From Myxococcaceae bacterium (GTDB lineage Bacteria > Myxococcota > Myxococcia > Myxococcales > Myxococcaceae): a DNA stretch of 64,000 nt. How positions within the stretch are numbered: position 1 is the first letter of the stretch; the number at the start of each line of letters is the position of its first letter. The DNA is taken from NCBI GenBank assembly GCA_016793095.1, contig JAEUJQ010000012.1, positions 96,602 through 160,601 of the forward strand, read 5' to 3'. Under the pieces are notes generated by a model. It saw nothing but the letters and a program-made list of their open reading frames with translations, was not told the DNA's origin and did no database searches. Positions 1 to 8,596 of the stretch are shown one piece after another. A program made the translations under genes and the position numbers.

Positions 1-430
1 GCACCGGCTCGGGCAGGTCCTCGCCGAAGACGTCACCGTCGATGGCAGACTGCGGCAGGCCGAGCGCCTCGAGCTCGTTCACCACGGCGGAGCACTCGTC
101 GAGGGCGAAGTGCTACGGGAACAGGCTCTCGGGATAGCCGACCGCCAGGTGGTGCAGGTACTTCACCAGGAAGCTCCGCGCCTCGGGCGACCTCGGGCCG
201 TCCGAGAGCAGCTCGATGAAGAACGGCACCCTCTTCGCCGTCACGCCCCAGCGGGTGCCTTGATGAAACACGTTACCCCACAGCGCGCTCACGGCCTCCG
301 AGAAGCCGGCCTCGTCCCGGTCGGCCTCGGCGAGCGCGAGCAGCAGCTCGGGCACGTCCACCGCGGGTCCGTAGGCGTGGTGGAAGCGCCGCCAGTCCAC
401 CGCTCGCACGCGCTGCTCGAAAGTGTCCAT
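1..430 (-). pseudogene. HEAT-repeat-like protein, interrupted by an in-frame TAG and cut by the window edge
   Basis: The reading frame opens at ATG 430 (MDTFEQ) and gives 105 residues before a TAG at 113-115. Phrases such as WGNVFHQGTRWGVTAKRVPF and FIELL resemble cytosolic HEAT-repeat proteins common in myxobacteria and actinobacteria. Those proteins are normally several hundred residues long. After the TAG the same frame stays open to position 1 (HFALDECSAVVNELEALG...) with strong G/C at third positions, so the gene appears to continue through the stop. A nonsense mutation or a base error fits best; a genuinely short gene is less likely. Function is unknown. It is divergent from the lipoprotein at 494. 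Confidence 0.5.
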
Positions 431-493
431 CGAGCCGAGCGTAGCCAAATGATGGTGCGCTCGACGTGGGACCGTGCGGGTACAGTGCACGGC

Positions 494-2323
494 ATGCCGC
501 TCCGCCGCCGGATCATCACCGCCTTGCTCCTGCTCGCCGCCCTCGCCTGCCCGCGCGCCGACACGAGCGTGAAGGCCGACCGTTCGGCGAGCGTCATCGA
601 CGCAGGGACGACGGACCCGGAGGCCGAGCGGCTGCGCGTCGCGGTGAAGGCGCTGTCGAGCGAGGCGCGCGCGTTCAGCAGGGCGCTCGACGAGCGGCTG
701 TGGGCCGCGTGGACGACCGGAGCCTCGCTCGACGTCGGCGCCGATGGCGGGCGCGCTGCGCTGCTCGCTCCGGAGCGTCGGGCGATGCTGAGCCTGGCCA
801 TCGCGCAGGGCGTCGACGACCCCCACGCCCTCGAGCACCTCGCGCTGTTCCTGGAATCCGAGCACCTGGCTGAGTCCTTGAGGCCCGAGACCGAAGCGAT
901 CGCCCAGCTCGAGGCGTCGCTGACGTTCTCCTTCGAGGGCAAGGACGTGCGCTGGGCCGACCTCACCCGCCTGCTCGCGACCGAGAAGAGCGCGCTCAAG
1001 CGCAAGGCGCTGTGGACTGCTTCGCTCGTCGCGGCCGCGAAGCTCGACGCGGCGCTGGCGGCGCGAGAGGCGAAGGCGGCGCAGGTCCTGGCGCCCAGGA
1101 CGCCGTTCGTCTTCGCCACCGAGCTGCGCGACGTGGATCCGGAGGCGATGCGGCGGGTGGCCGAGGGCGTGCTGCTCGTGACCAGCGAGGCGTGGCGCCT
1201 GACGCTCGAGCGCCTCAACGCCGGTGACACGAAGCTGCCGATCGCGTCGTTGACCCGCGCCGATCTCCCGCGCCTCATGCGCGTGCCAGCCGACGTCGAG
1301 CTGGCCTTCGGCAAGAAGCAGATCCCCACGCGGGCCATCTCGACGTTGAGCGCCCTCGGCCTCTACGGCCTCAAGGGGCTCTCCCTCGAGCTCTCGGAAG
1401 GCGCGAAGAAGAACCCGCTACCGCTCACCGTCACGCCGGGTGGACCCGAGGACGTGCGCCTCAGCTTCCGTCCGCTCGGAGGGCTCCGCGATCAACAGCT
1501 GCTCTATTCCGAGCTGGGCGTCGCGCTCGCGCTGCGGCACGTGACGGTGGGCCGGTTCGAGTTCGAGCGCCTCGGCGACACGGCCCTCGCCCAGGCCAGC
1601 GGCGCGCTCTTCGCCAGCCTCGTGGGCGACGACGTCTGGCTGCAGGACCAGGGCCTGCAGGAGCCCGCGCGCCGGGCGATCATCGACGCGTTCGCCGTGC
1701 AGCGGCTCTTCCAGGCCCGGCGAGCCGCGGCCGCCTACCTGGTGCGCCTGGACTGCCTCGAGAAGAACGACGAAGGAGCGAACGCTCGCGCCGCCGCCAT
1801 CTTCACGAGGGCGCTTGGGGTGCTCCACACCGAGGCGGACATGGTGCGCGTACGCCTCGACGTCGACGAGGCCCTGCGCTCGGCGACGACGCTGAGGGCC
1901 ATGTTGCTCGGCGACCACCTGCGCAGCCAGCTCGACGGTGCGGTCGGAGGACCGTGGTTCAAGAGCGAGGCGGCGGCCCGGGCGCTGGTGGAGCTGTGGC
2001 GGGCAGGCTCGTCCGTTCCCGTCGAGGCGCGCGTGGTGCCGCTCGGCGACGCGCTCACGGCGTTCTGGAAGCGCACGCTCGAGCTGACGCCGGTGGGGCA
2101 GCGTGACGGAGGCCTCGCCATCGCGGAGTGGCCTGCGCCGAAGACGGTGGAGCCGCAGCTCACCATCAGGCCGTGGCCCCGCGAGCGCATCATGAGCGCG
2201 CCGGTTCGTGACGGTGGCTGGGTGCCGCGCCCGTGGCCGCAGCCGAAGTCGGTGGAGCCCCGGTGGGTGCCGCGGCCGTGGCCCCAGCCGCAGCGCGTCG
2301 ACGCCGACGCGGGCGTTCCCTGA
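494..2323 (+). CDS. lipoprotein resembling an M3-family peptidase with lost zinc ligands
   Basis: The protein has 609 residues. ATG 494 was chosen because it opens a lipoprotein signal peptide (MPLRRRIITALLLLAALAC, cysteine 19). The body is helical. The region DVRLSFRPLGG...LLYSELGVALAL (about 320-346) followed by FEFERLGD has the spacing of the zinc-site region of M3/oligoendopeptidase-like enzymes. Where HExxH is expected the protein reads SELGV, and the third-ligand segment reads LAQAS, so zinc binding is probably lost. The C-terminus carries repeated RPWPQP motifs and an Asp-Ala-Gly ending. The M3 relationship is inferred from motif spacing. A non-catalytic outer-membrane or periplasmic role is likely, but the substrate is unknown. 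Confidence 0.7.
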   Translation: MPLRRRIITALLLLAALACPRADTSVKADRSASVIDAGTTDPEAERLRVAVKALSSEARAFSRALDERLWAAWTTGASLDVGADGGRAALLAPERRAMLSLAIAQGVDDPHALEHLALFLESEHLAESLRPETEAIAQLEASLTFSFEGKDVRWADLTRLLATEKSALKRKALWTASLVAAAKLDAALAAREAKAAQVLAPRTPFVFATELRDVDPEAMRRVAEGVLLVTSEAWRLTLERLNAGDTKLPIASLTRADLPRLMRVPADVELAFGKKQIPTRAISTLSALGLYGLKGLSLELSEGAKKNPLPLTVTPGGPEDVRLSFRPLGGLRDQQLLYSELGVALALRHVTVGRFEFERLGDTALAQASGALFASLVGDDVWLQDQGLQEPARRAIIDAFAVQRLFQARRAAAAYLVRLDCLEKNDEGANARAAAIFTRALGVLHTEADMVRVRLDVDEALRSATTLRAMLLGDHLRSQLDGAVGGPWFKSEAAARALVELWRAGSSVPVEARVVPLGDALTAFWKRTLELTPVGQRDGGLAIAEWPAPKTVEPQLTIRPWPRERIMSAPVRDGGWVPRPWPQPKSVEPRWVPRPWPQPQRVDADAGVP

Positions 2324-2353
2324 GGGTGGCGGCACGAGCGCCTGGGCCGGCCG

Positions 2354-2932
2354 TCAGTCCTCGAGCGGGTTCCGGTACACCTCGGCGACGGACAGCTCGC
2401 ACTTCAACGAGTGCAGCTCGGCGACCCCTGCCGTGAAGTCGTGACGACGCCATCGCCGGCCCTCGCGACGCCACACCTCGATGCGTCGCTCGTCATGCGC
2501 CACCAGCACGATCTCCTCGAGCGTGGGGAGCTTCTTGTAGTGCTCGAGCTTCTCGCCGCGGTCGTAGTCCTCGGTCGAGGGACTGAGCACCTCGACGATC
2601 ACCTTCGGGTTCACCGCGGTCGTCTTGCTGACGTCGTCGGGGTCGTACTGAAGGGCGCCGCAGACGACGGATGCGTCAGGGTAGGTCCCCAGGCCGGTCG
2701 CGCGAACGCGCACCCGGAGATCGGCCCCGAAGACGCGGCACCGCTTCCCCCGAAGCTGCGTCGCGAGCTGCGTGGTGACGTTGACGGCGATCGCGGCGTG
2801 GTCGGGAGTGCCGCCAGCCATGGCCCAGACTGCTCCGTCCAGCCACTCGTGGCGCAGGGGGCTCATCGCCTCCATCCGAACGTACTCGTCGAAGGCGATG
2901 CGCTGGCGGGCGGTCTGACCCATCGGGCTCAT
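2354..2932 (-). CDS. Uma2/DUF820 family putative endonuclease
   Basis: The protein has 192 residues from ATG 2932 (MSPMGQ); an in-frame ATG at 2923 is an alternative. It shows the usual Uma2 layout: FDEYVRM and HEWLDGAVWAMAGG near the N-terminus, then YPDASVVCG, then VNPKVIVEVLSPSTEDYDRG, with the acidic and lysine residues of a PD-(D/E)XK nuclease fold (Asp in YPDAS, Glu in VIVEVL, Lys in GEKLEHYKK). These proteins are abundant in cyanobacteria and myxobacteria and their biological role is poorly known. It may sit behind the zinc-ribbon gene, which ends 29 bases upstream on the same strand. Confidence 0.85.
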   Translation of the reverse strand: MSPMGQTARQRIAFDEYVRMEAMSPLRHEWLDGAVWAMAGGTPDHAAIAVNVTTQLATQLRGKRCRVFGADLRVRVRATGLGTYPDASVVCGALQYDPDDVSKTTAVNPKVIVEVLSPSTEDYDRGEKLEHYKKLPTLEEIVLVAHDERRIEVWRREGRRWRRHDFTAGVAELHSLKCELSVAEVYRNPLED

Positions 2933-2961
2933 GGTAGCCGACCTCGCGCGAGGGACCCAGC

Positions 2962-3351
2962 TCACCGCCTGAGCAGGAACCGCACGGCGTCGAACAGCGC
3001 GGGAATGACGCCCTTCTGCTGAATCGCCTCGAGCTCGCCGCCATCGAGCCAGACGCCGTGGCAGTGCTCGCAGGCGTCGAGCACCACCTTCCGGTCGGCG
3101 TGGCTCTCGATCTTGTTCAGGTGGCGCGCCGGCGTGCACGCCGGGCACGTCAACAGCTCGGCCTGAAGCTCGGGCGGAGGGATGTGCCGTAGCTCGAGCC
3201 ATCGCACCTCGGTGTCCTGCTCGAGGCGCTCGAGATCCTTCTGGGCGAGCCAGTGTCCGTGGCACGTGGGGCAGCTGAGGCTGTGCACGTCGGGCAGCGC
3301 GAGGTCGGGCGTGACGTCGACGAGCGGGACGGCGCAGCGCGGGCAGTTCAT
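2962..3351 (-). CDS. zinc-ribbon (TFIIB-type) protein
   Basis: The protein has 129 residues from ATG 3351. It has three treble-clef or zinc-ribbon pairs: MNCPRC with SCPTCHGHWL, a middle LTCPACTPA, and ACEHCHGVWLDGGELEAI near the end. The CxxCxGxWLD(G)GEL signature is that of the zf-TFIIB family of small bacterial proteins. They are thought to bind nucleic acid or protein but have no settled function. It is followed by the Uma2 gene on the same strand and preceded by the SPFH protein, so a loose cluster is possible. Confidence 0.8.
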   Translation of the reverse strand: MNCPRCAVPLVDVTPDLALPDVHSLSCPTCHGHWLAQKDLERLEQDTEVRWLELRHIPPPELQAELLTCPACTPARHLNKIESHADRKVVLDACEHCHGVWLDGGELEAIQQKGVIPALFDAVRFLLRR

Positions 3352-3425
3352 GGGCCCCAGATACACGAACGCCACGATCCTGGTGAGGACCGTGGCGCGT
3401 GCGAGGCAACGCCCTGGCGGCTGGC

Positions 3426-4481
3426 TCAGAGCATCTTCATGAGCTCGGCCTTCTTGGCGGCGAACTCCTCGTCGGTGAGCAGCCCCGCCGTCTTCAGCTC
3501 GTTGAGCTGCTTGAGGCGATCCATCACCGAAGGGCCAGCCGGAGCCGCGGCCTGCTGCGGCGCCTGCTGCTGTTGCTGCTGCTGGCCGTGCTGCTGGTTC
3601 ATGAACATCTGGGCCATGCCGAAGCCCATGCCCATGCCCATGCCGCCCAGCGCGTTGCCGGCGCCACCACCACCGTCGCCGCCGCCCTTCGCCATGCCCT
3701 CGGCGGCGCCGAGCATCGCCTGCCCCTGCGCGTACTGCTGGAAGCCTCCGGCGAGGCGCGAGTAGGCGACGTCCTTCGACAGCTTCTTCAGCGTCGCCTC
3801 GTCCTCCGGCTTGATGCTGATGGTGAAGTTGCCGAAGGCGGTGATCTTCACCCCGTAGTTCTGGGTGTGCTTGTCCATGCCCGCCACGACTTCTTCTTCG
3901 ATCTCTTCGGTGTACGCGCCAGAGGTGACGTCGAGCAGGGGCCACTTCTTCTTCACCAGCAGCTCGGCGATGCGGTCCTTGATGACCTTCATCACCTGGC
4001 TCTTGAACCAGCCGACGAAGCTCTCGTTCTCGGTCTTCTGCAGACCGACCATGCCGATGATCAGCTTCTCGGGGTCGATGACGCGGAAGGCGAAGTCGCC
4101 GTACACCATGGTGCCGATGGCGAGGCCCGTCTCGGGGTCGCGCGCGTCGCCGATGGGGCCGCCGAACTTGATCTGCGTGAACTCACGCGTGCTGACGAAG
4201 TAGACCTCGGCGATGAAGAGGTCGCCGCCGGTCACCTTCTCGAGCAGCTTCGAGAGGAAGGGGATGTTGTTCGACTCGAGGTTGTGGCGGCCGGCGCCCA
4301 GCTTGCCGACGACCTGACCGTCCTTGACGAACATCGCCATCTCATCGGCCTGGACCGTGAGCTGGGTGAACATGCGGATGTTCCGCTCGGGGTACTTGTA
4401 GATGATCTGATCTTTGGCGTCGTCGGCGCGCGCGATGAAGTTGCGCTTCGCCTCGGTCTTCAGGTTGTCGAAGAATCCCAT
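3426..4481 (-). CDS. SPFH-domain protein with C-terminal SHOCT module (YdjP/virion-core-protein-like)
   Basis: The protein has 351 residues. ATG 4481 follows a good ribosome site (GGAGGA about 5 bases upstream). The start MGFFDNLKTEAKRNFIAR and the following 230 residues match the SPFH/band-7-like family once labelled virion core protein, which is found in membrane stress and tellurium-type clusters. The C-terminal part is low complexity: a Gly/Met-rich stretch, then a seven-glutamine run. It ends in a SHOCT module (MDRLKQLNELKTAGLLTDEEF), a short helical oligomerisation motif. It probably forms a scaffold at the inner membrane. No transmembrane helix or signal peptide is visible. Confidence 0.85.
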   Translation of the reverse strand: MGFFDNLKTEAKRNFIARADDAKDQIIYKYPERNIRMFTQLTVQADEMAMFVKDGQVVGKLGAGRHNLESNNIPFLSKLLEKVTGGDLFIAEVYFVSTREFTQIKFGGPIGDARDPETGLAIGTMVYGDFAFRVIDPEKLIIGMVGLQKTENESFVGWFKSQVMKVIKDRIAELLVKKKWPLLDVTSGAYTEEIEEEVVAGMDKHTQNYGVKITAFGNFTISIKPEDEATLKKLSKDVAYSRLAGGFQQYAQGQAMLGAAEGMAKGGGDGGGGAGNALGGMGMGMGFGMAQMFMNQQHGQQQQQQQAPQQAAAPAGPSVMDRLKQLNELKTAGLLTDEEFAAKKAELMKML

Positions 4482-4628
4482 CCCATCCTCCAGCACGCGG
4501 CGCCTCGAAGGCAGGCGCCGACAGGTGACACTGCAAGGTCCCACAACGATCGGGCCGGCGGACCATTGCATGGGCCCGGCTGACCGGAAAGGCGGGAAAT
4601 CGGGGCCTTCCCATGGTGGATTGGCCGC

Positions 4629-5261
4629 ATGGACCACGAGCGGCTCCACAAGCACGGGCGCTTCTTCGACGTCTGGTCACGCTTCTACCGGACCGGCCCG
4701 TTCGGCCGGGAGCTGCGCCGCATTCAGCGGCTCGCCATCGAGCGGCTGCGGATCGTGCCTGGCCAGGCGGTGCTCGATCTCGGCTGCGGACCTGCGGACG
4801 GCGCCGCGCGTCTGTGGCAGCTCGGCGCGGTCGCCATCGGCCTCGACTACTCCGAGGGCATGCTCGACACGGCTCGACAGGAGCCCGAGCTGCACGGCCG
4901 GCTGCTCCGGGGCGACGCAGGCCGTCTGCCGTTCAGAGACGGCGCCTTCGACAAGCTGATCTGCACCAACTCGTTCCACCACTACCCCGATCACTTCAAG
5001 GCGCTGTGCGAGATGAGGCGGGTGCTGAAACCCGGTGGGCTGATGGTGCTCGTGGACCCGCGGCGCGACCACCTCTTCGGCTGGGGCGCCATCGATCTGG
5101 TCGAGAACGCCGTCTTCGGCCTCGAGGAGGTCCGCATCTTCTCGGTGTCCCAGTGGTGCCAGCTGCTCGGCGAAGCGGGCTTCTCGGAGTACCGGGTGGA
5201 CAAGGGCAGCTGGCTGTCGCCCGTCGAGTGGGCCGAGGTCTTCGTCGAAGCGCGCGCGTGA
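4629..5261 (+). CDS. class I SAM-dependent methyltransferase
   Basis: The protein has 210 residues from ATG 4629. Motif I is VLDLGCGPADGAARL (about residue 48), which binds S-adenosylmethionine. The acidic post-I residue is in IGLDYSEGM, motif II lies in FDKLICTNSFHHY, and motif III is VLKPGGLMVLVDP. This is the Methyltransf_11/25 layout of small-molecule or lipid methyltransferases. The substrate cannot be told from sequence. It is divergent from the SPFH gene (147-base gap) and 19 bases upstream of the next secreted protein gene. Confidence 0.85.
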   Translation: MDHERLHKHGRFFDVWSRFYRTGPFGRELRRIQRLAIERLRIVPGQAVLDLGCGPADGAARLWQLGAVAIGLDYSEGMLDTARQEPELHGRLLRGDAGRLPFRDGAFDKLICTNSFHHYPDHFKALCEMRRVLKPGGLMVLVDPRRDHLFGWGAIDLVENAVFGLEEVRIFSVSQWCQLLGEAGFSEYRVDKGSWLSPVEWAEVFVEARA

Positions 5262-5280
5262 AGTGCTAACACCCGCGTCC

Positions 5281-6069
5281 ATGCGCTCCTCGATCATCGC
5301 TCTTGCCCTCGCCGCGCTCCCGGCGGCGGCCCAGACGTGGAACTCGAACGCTGGCGGCTGGAACACCGGCTACGGCACCGTGTACGGCTCGTTCGGCGTC
5401 GCGATGGCCACGCAAGGCATGTACAACACGATGCAGCTCAACCTGCAGCGCGCCACCATGCGCCAGGCGATGATCAACAAGTGGGGCCTCGCCGCCGTCG
5501 AGAAGGCCGAGGCCGAGGCGAAGCGGGGCCAGCCCTCGTCCGCGCCACAGGGCCTCACGGTGAGCCCGCCGCCGCCGGCGCCGAAGAACCTGGGCGCCTT
5601 CAAGCCCTCGAAGAGCACCGTGCCAACCCAGCTCGGCGACGCGCTGGGCTCGACCCCCGACGAGAAGGCGGCGGTGGCGATGCTGGTGTCCGAGACCCGC
5701 AAGGCCTTCGAAGCGCAGCCCGAGACGAAGGCGTGGCGGAACAACGTCGCGGGCGCGCTCGCCTTCTTCATCATCGGCAACGCCACCATCGCGACCGGCG
5801 GGGAGGAGCCGAGCGACGCCACCAGCCAGGCCCTGTTCACGGCCATCAGCCAGACGCTCGACCAGTCGCCGGAGTTCGCGAAGGCGTCGGCGAAGGACAA
5901 GCAGCAGCTCTACGAGGTGCTGATCGGCTTCACCGGCCTGCCGCTGGCCATCTACAGCGAGGGCAAGGAGCGCGGAGATGAGGCGGAGGTGAAGCGCGCG
6001 CAAGAGCTCGCCGCGAAGCTGCTCGAACTGGTCCTCAACGTGGACGCCTCGCAGGTGAAGCTGCCGTAG
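5281..6069 (+). CDS. secreted protein of unknown function (possibly DUF6683-like)
   Basis: The protein has 262 residues. ATG 5281 opens a clear signal peptide (MRSSIIALALAALPAAAQ). The mature N-terminus is aromatic and glycine-rich (WNSNAGGWNTGYGTVYGSFG). A proline-rich linker follows near residue 95, and the C-terminal domain of about 140 residues is helical (AWRNNVAGALAFFIIGNATIA, then EVLIGFTGLPLAIYSEG). I recall similar alanine-rich C-terminal domains labelled DUF6683, but this is from memory and weak. It is convergent with the amine oxidase gene, with only 6 bases between stops. Confidence 0.65.
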   Translation: MRSSIIALALAALPAAAQTWNSNAGGWNTGYGTVYGSFGVAMATQGMYNTMQLNLQRATMRQAMINKWGLAAVEKAEAEAKRGQPSSAPQGLTVSPPPPAPKNLGAFKPSKSTVPTQLGDALGSTPDEKAAVAMLVSETRKAFEAQPETKAWRNNVAGALAFFIIGNATIATGGEEPSDATSQALFTAISQTLDQSPEFAKASAKDKQQLYEVLIGFTGLPLAIYSEGKERGDEAEVKRAQELAAKLLELVLNVDASQVKLP

Positions 6070-6075
6070 CCACGG

Positions 6076-7560
6076 TCAGCCGAGCAGCGCGCGAACCTCG
6101 TCTGCCGCCCGCGCGCCAGAGCGCACCGCGCCCTCCATGAAGCCCTGTGCCTCGAGGCTGGTGTGCTCACCGGCGAAGAAGAGCCGACCCTCGGGCTCGC
6201 CCTCACAGCCGCGAAGGGTCGTCACCTGCCCCGGGGCGTAGAGGGAATAGCCGCCCCTCGCGAAGGGCTCGTCGATCCACGTGACCGCCACGTTCTCGGC
6301 GCGGGCCGCCTCGCGAGCGCCCGGGAAGACGCGGTTGAGCACCTCGAGCAGGCCGGCCCGCTGCACGCCGAGATCGACCTTCGACAGCACGCGCCCCTCG
6401 TAGCCACCGGTGAAGAACGTGATGACGCCGTCCTCGGGCTCCTGCAGGCGGGTCGCGTCCCAACAGAAGGGGAACCCGCTGTCGCTCAAGACGGTGCCCG
6501 AGGCGTCCAGCGCGCGCCACGGCTTGCCCTCGAAGCCGACGCACAGCTTGCTGCCGGCGCCGTAGTGCAGCTTCGCGATGGCCTCCTTCTTCGCGGGAGA
6601 CAGCGGCGCGTCGAGCTCGACCGACCGCAGGAGTGAGAACGGCAGCGCGAGCACCACCGCCTCGGCGGTCTCGGTCCTGGTGGCGCCGTTGACGTCGAAG
6701 GTGAGCTCGACCTTGCCTCCCTCCTGGTGCTTCACCTTCGTGAGCCGGTGCTCGAGCTTGAGCACGTCCTTCGGGAAGCGCTGGGCGAGCAGCTCGGCCA
6801 CCTGGCCGGCGCCGCCTGCGACGACGTAGCGCTCGTCACTGTCGGCTCCCGAGCCGATGACCTCGTTGAGCAGCACCAGCGCGCTCGCCTCCTCGAGCCC
6901 GCCGCCGTACAGCGAGACGAAGCCCGCCTCGAAAATGGTGCGCACCTTGTCGCGCGGAATGCGGGCGCGATCGAGCCACTCGGCGGCTGACATCGCGTCG
7001 ATGGCCCGGCTGTACTTGTCCCAGCGCTTGTAGGTGACCTCGGCGGGGTCGAATGGCCGGGCGGCGAGCGAGGCCGTCACCTGCTGCTTGAAGCGCTGCT
7101 CGAACAGCTCGAGCTCGTCCTCGGTGAGGATGTCACCCTGGACGTAGGCGAGGATCTCGGACACCGAGTCGTCCTCCCAGAGATCGTCGAGCTCGAGGCC
7201 GAGCGCGCCCACGAGGCCCCGCAGGCGATCGTGCCAGGCGTCGATGAACTCGCCGCCGAGCTCGACGGAGCGGCCCGGGAAGCTGGTGCGATCGGTGTAG
7301 ACCCGGCCGCCGACCCGGTTGTTGGCCTCGTACACGGTCACGCCGATGTCCCTGGTGAGCAGCCGGGTCGCGCACGACAGGCCAGCCAACCCGGCGCCGA
7401 CGATGGCCACGCGCGGGGGCGCCTCGGTGCGGATGAGGCCGTCACGTTTGAGGCAGGAGAACAGCCCCGAGGCGCCGAGGCCCACGAGCACGGTGCGGCG
7501 ATCGAGCCCACGGCGCCCCTTCGCGAGCCGCTTCAGACGGGGCATGACACGACGAATCAT
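6076..7560 (-). CDS. FAD-dependent amine oxidase, predicted Tat-exported lipoprotein
   Basis: The protein has 494 residues. ATG 7560 has GGAGGT just upstream. The N-terminus carries a twin-arginine motif (DRRTVLVG, residues 20-27) and a possible lipobox ending at Cys36 (GLFSC). The dinucleotide-binding motif VAIVGAGLAGLSC with acidic YEANNRVGGRVY follows, then the amine-oxidase body and the C-terminal FAD segment RLFFAGEHTSLEAQGFMEGA. This is the flavin monoamine oxidase/protoporphyrinogen-oxidase-like family. Folding with FAD in the cytoplasm before Tat export fits the signal. The substrate is unknown. tatB and tatC lie 7 kb away in this window. Confidence 0.85.
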   Translation of the reverse strand: MIRRVMPRLKRLAKGRRGLDRRTVLVGLGASGLFSCLKRDGLIRTEAPPRVAIVGAGLAGLSCATRLLTRDIGVTVYEANNRVGGRVYTDRTSFPGRSVELGGEFIDAWHDRLRGLVGALGLELDDLWEDDSVSEILAYVQGDILTEDELELFEQRFKQQVTASLAARPFDPAEVTYKRWDKYSRAIDAMSAAEWLDRARIPRDKVRTIFEAGFVSLYGGGLEEASALVLLNEVIGSGADSDERYVVAGGAGQVAELLAQRFPKDVLKLEHRLTKVKHQEGGKVELTFDVNGATRTETAEAVVLALPFSLLRSVELDAPLSPAKKEAIAKLHYGAGSKLCVGFEGKPWRALDASGTVLSDSGFPFCWDATRLQEPEDGVITFFTGGYEGRVLSKVDLGVQRAGLLEVLNRVFPGAREAARAENVAVTWIDEPFARGGYSLYAPGQVTTLRGCEGEPEGRLFFAGEHTSLEAQGFMEGAVRSGARAADEVRALLG

Positions 7561-7706
7561 GAGACCTCCGGGGCGCAAGACAGCGCGGCGCCGGGCCCGC
7601 CGCAAGCGTTCTGAGCGCGCGTTCGACGGAGCCCACCGCAGCTCGCCGTCGCGGTCGCGGGGGCGGACGACACGGCCACTGAGCTCCGCCGCTGGCCGCA
7701 CACGCA

Positions 7707-7718
7707 CGTTTCGAAACG
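7707..7718. promoter_or_regulatory. 12-bp perfect palindrome, possible operator
   Basis: CGTTTCGAAACG is a perfect inverted repeat in the 238-base gap upstream of the amine oxidase gene and downstream of the ABC permease gene. It lies about 150 bases before the amine oxidase start, so it could bind a dimeric regulator. A single palindrome of this length may also be chance. No other feature is seen in this gap. Confidence 0.25.
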
Positions 7719-7798
7719 GCGAACGCCTTGCCCGCGCGCGCCCTCGAGGCCTCGCTCCCCGCGTGAGCGACCTGCTGTTTCAGCGCTGAGGCCGCCGG

Positions 7799-8596
7799 TC
7801 AGCCCCAGCGGCTCATCAGGCGCTCCCGATCGAACAACCGGCGCGCCGCCACCACGATGGCGAGGTCGAGCAGCAGCACCACCGCACCGATGACGGCGTA
7901 GTACCCGGTGCCGGCGCGCAGCCACCCGCCGAACTGCCCCGCTGCCAGGCCCACCAGCGGCAGCACCATCAAGCCCGCCAGCTGCTGCGCGAGGCGCGAG
8001 TCACCGACGCGAGCGCTGATGAGCACCGCCACGCCGTTGCCGAAGAAGGCGAACAGCGGCGCGATGACGAAGACGCCGAAGAGCCACATCTGGTTCGGCA
8101 GCACCAGCTCCTTCGCGAGCGGCCAGGCCACCACATCGACGCCCAGGCACAGCAGCGCGAAGGCCGCCGTGGAGACGAGCACCGACGGCACCAGCGAGGC
8201 GAGCGACTTGCCCACCACCAGCTCGAGCGGCGTCACGGGCGAGGCGAGCAGGGGCTCGAGGGTCCGCCGCTCCTTCTCGCCGGCGACCGCGTGAGACGAG
8301 ATGAGGATCGGCACGAACACCGGCATCACCAGGTAGATGACGAACCAGTCGGCCAGCACCTTGTCGACGAGGAAGCGCGCGGTGTTCGAGAGATCGACGG
8401 TGAGATCGTAATAGAGCGCGACGGCTCGCAGGCCCTGGTCGTTGGGGTTCTTCACGTAGGCCCAGACGACGCCGAGCGGCGTCACCACGATGACCAGCGG
8501 CAGCGCCGCCATCGACCACAACAGCCCGCGGTTCTTCCGGAGATCGAGCAGGTCCTTCCGGTAGACCGCGAGGGCGCGCGAGAGGCGGAAGCTCAC
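7799..8596 (-). CDS. ABC-2 type transporter permease (NatB-like)
   Basis: The protein has 265 residues if it starts at GTG 8596, which overlaps the ATPase stop by four bases (GTGA), implying translational coupling. The N-terminus (FRLSRALAVYRKDLLDLRKNRG) is typical of NatB/YhaP-type permeases. About six hydrophobic segments follow, with a conserved VAGEKERRTLEPLLASPV segment near residue 105, the hallmark cytosolic loop of ABC-2 permeases. It should form an exporter with the ATPase encoded just upstream. The substrate (sodium, lipid, peptide or antibiotic) cannot be inferred. Confidence 0.88.
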   Translation of the reverse strand: MSFRLSRALAVYRKDLLDLRKNRGLLWSMAALPLVIVVTPLGVVWAYVKNPNDQGLRAVALYYDLTVDLSNTARFLVDKVLADWFVIYLVMPVFVPILISSHAVAGEKERRTLEPLLASPVTPLELVVGKSLASLVPSVLVSTAAFALLCLGVDVVAWPLAKELVLPNQMWLFGVFVIAPLFAFFGNGVAVLISARVGDSRLAQQLAGLMVLPLVGLAAGQFGGWLRAGTGYYAVIGAVVLLLDLAIVVAARRLFDRERLMSRWG

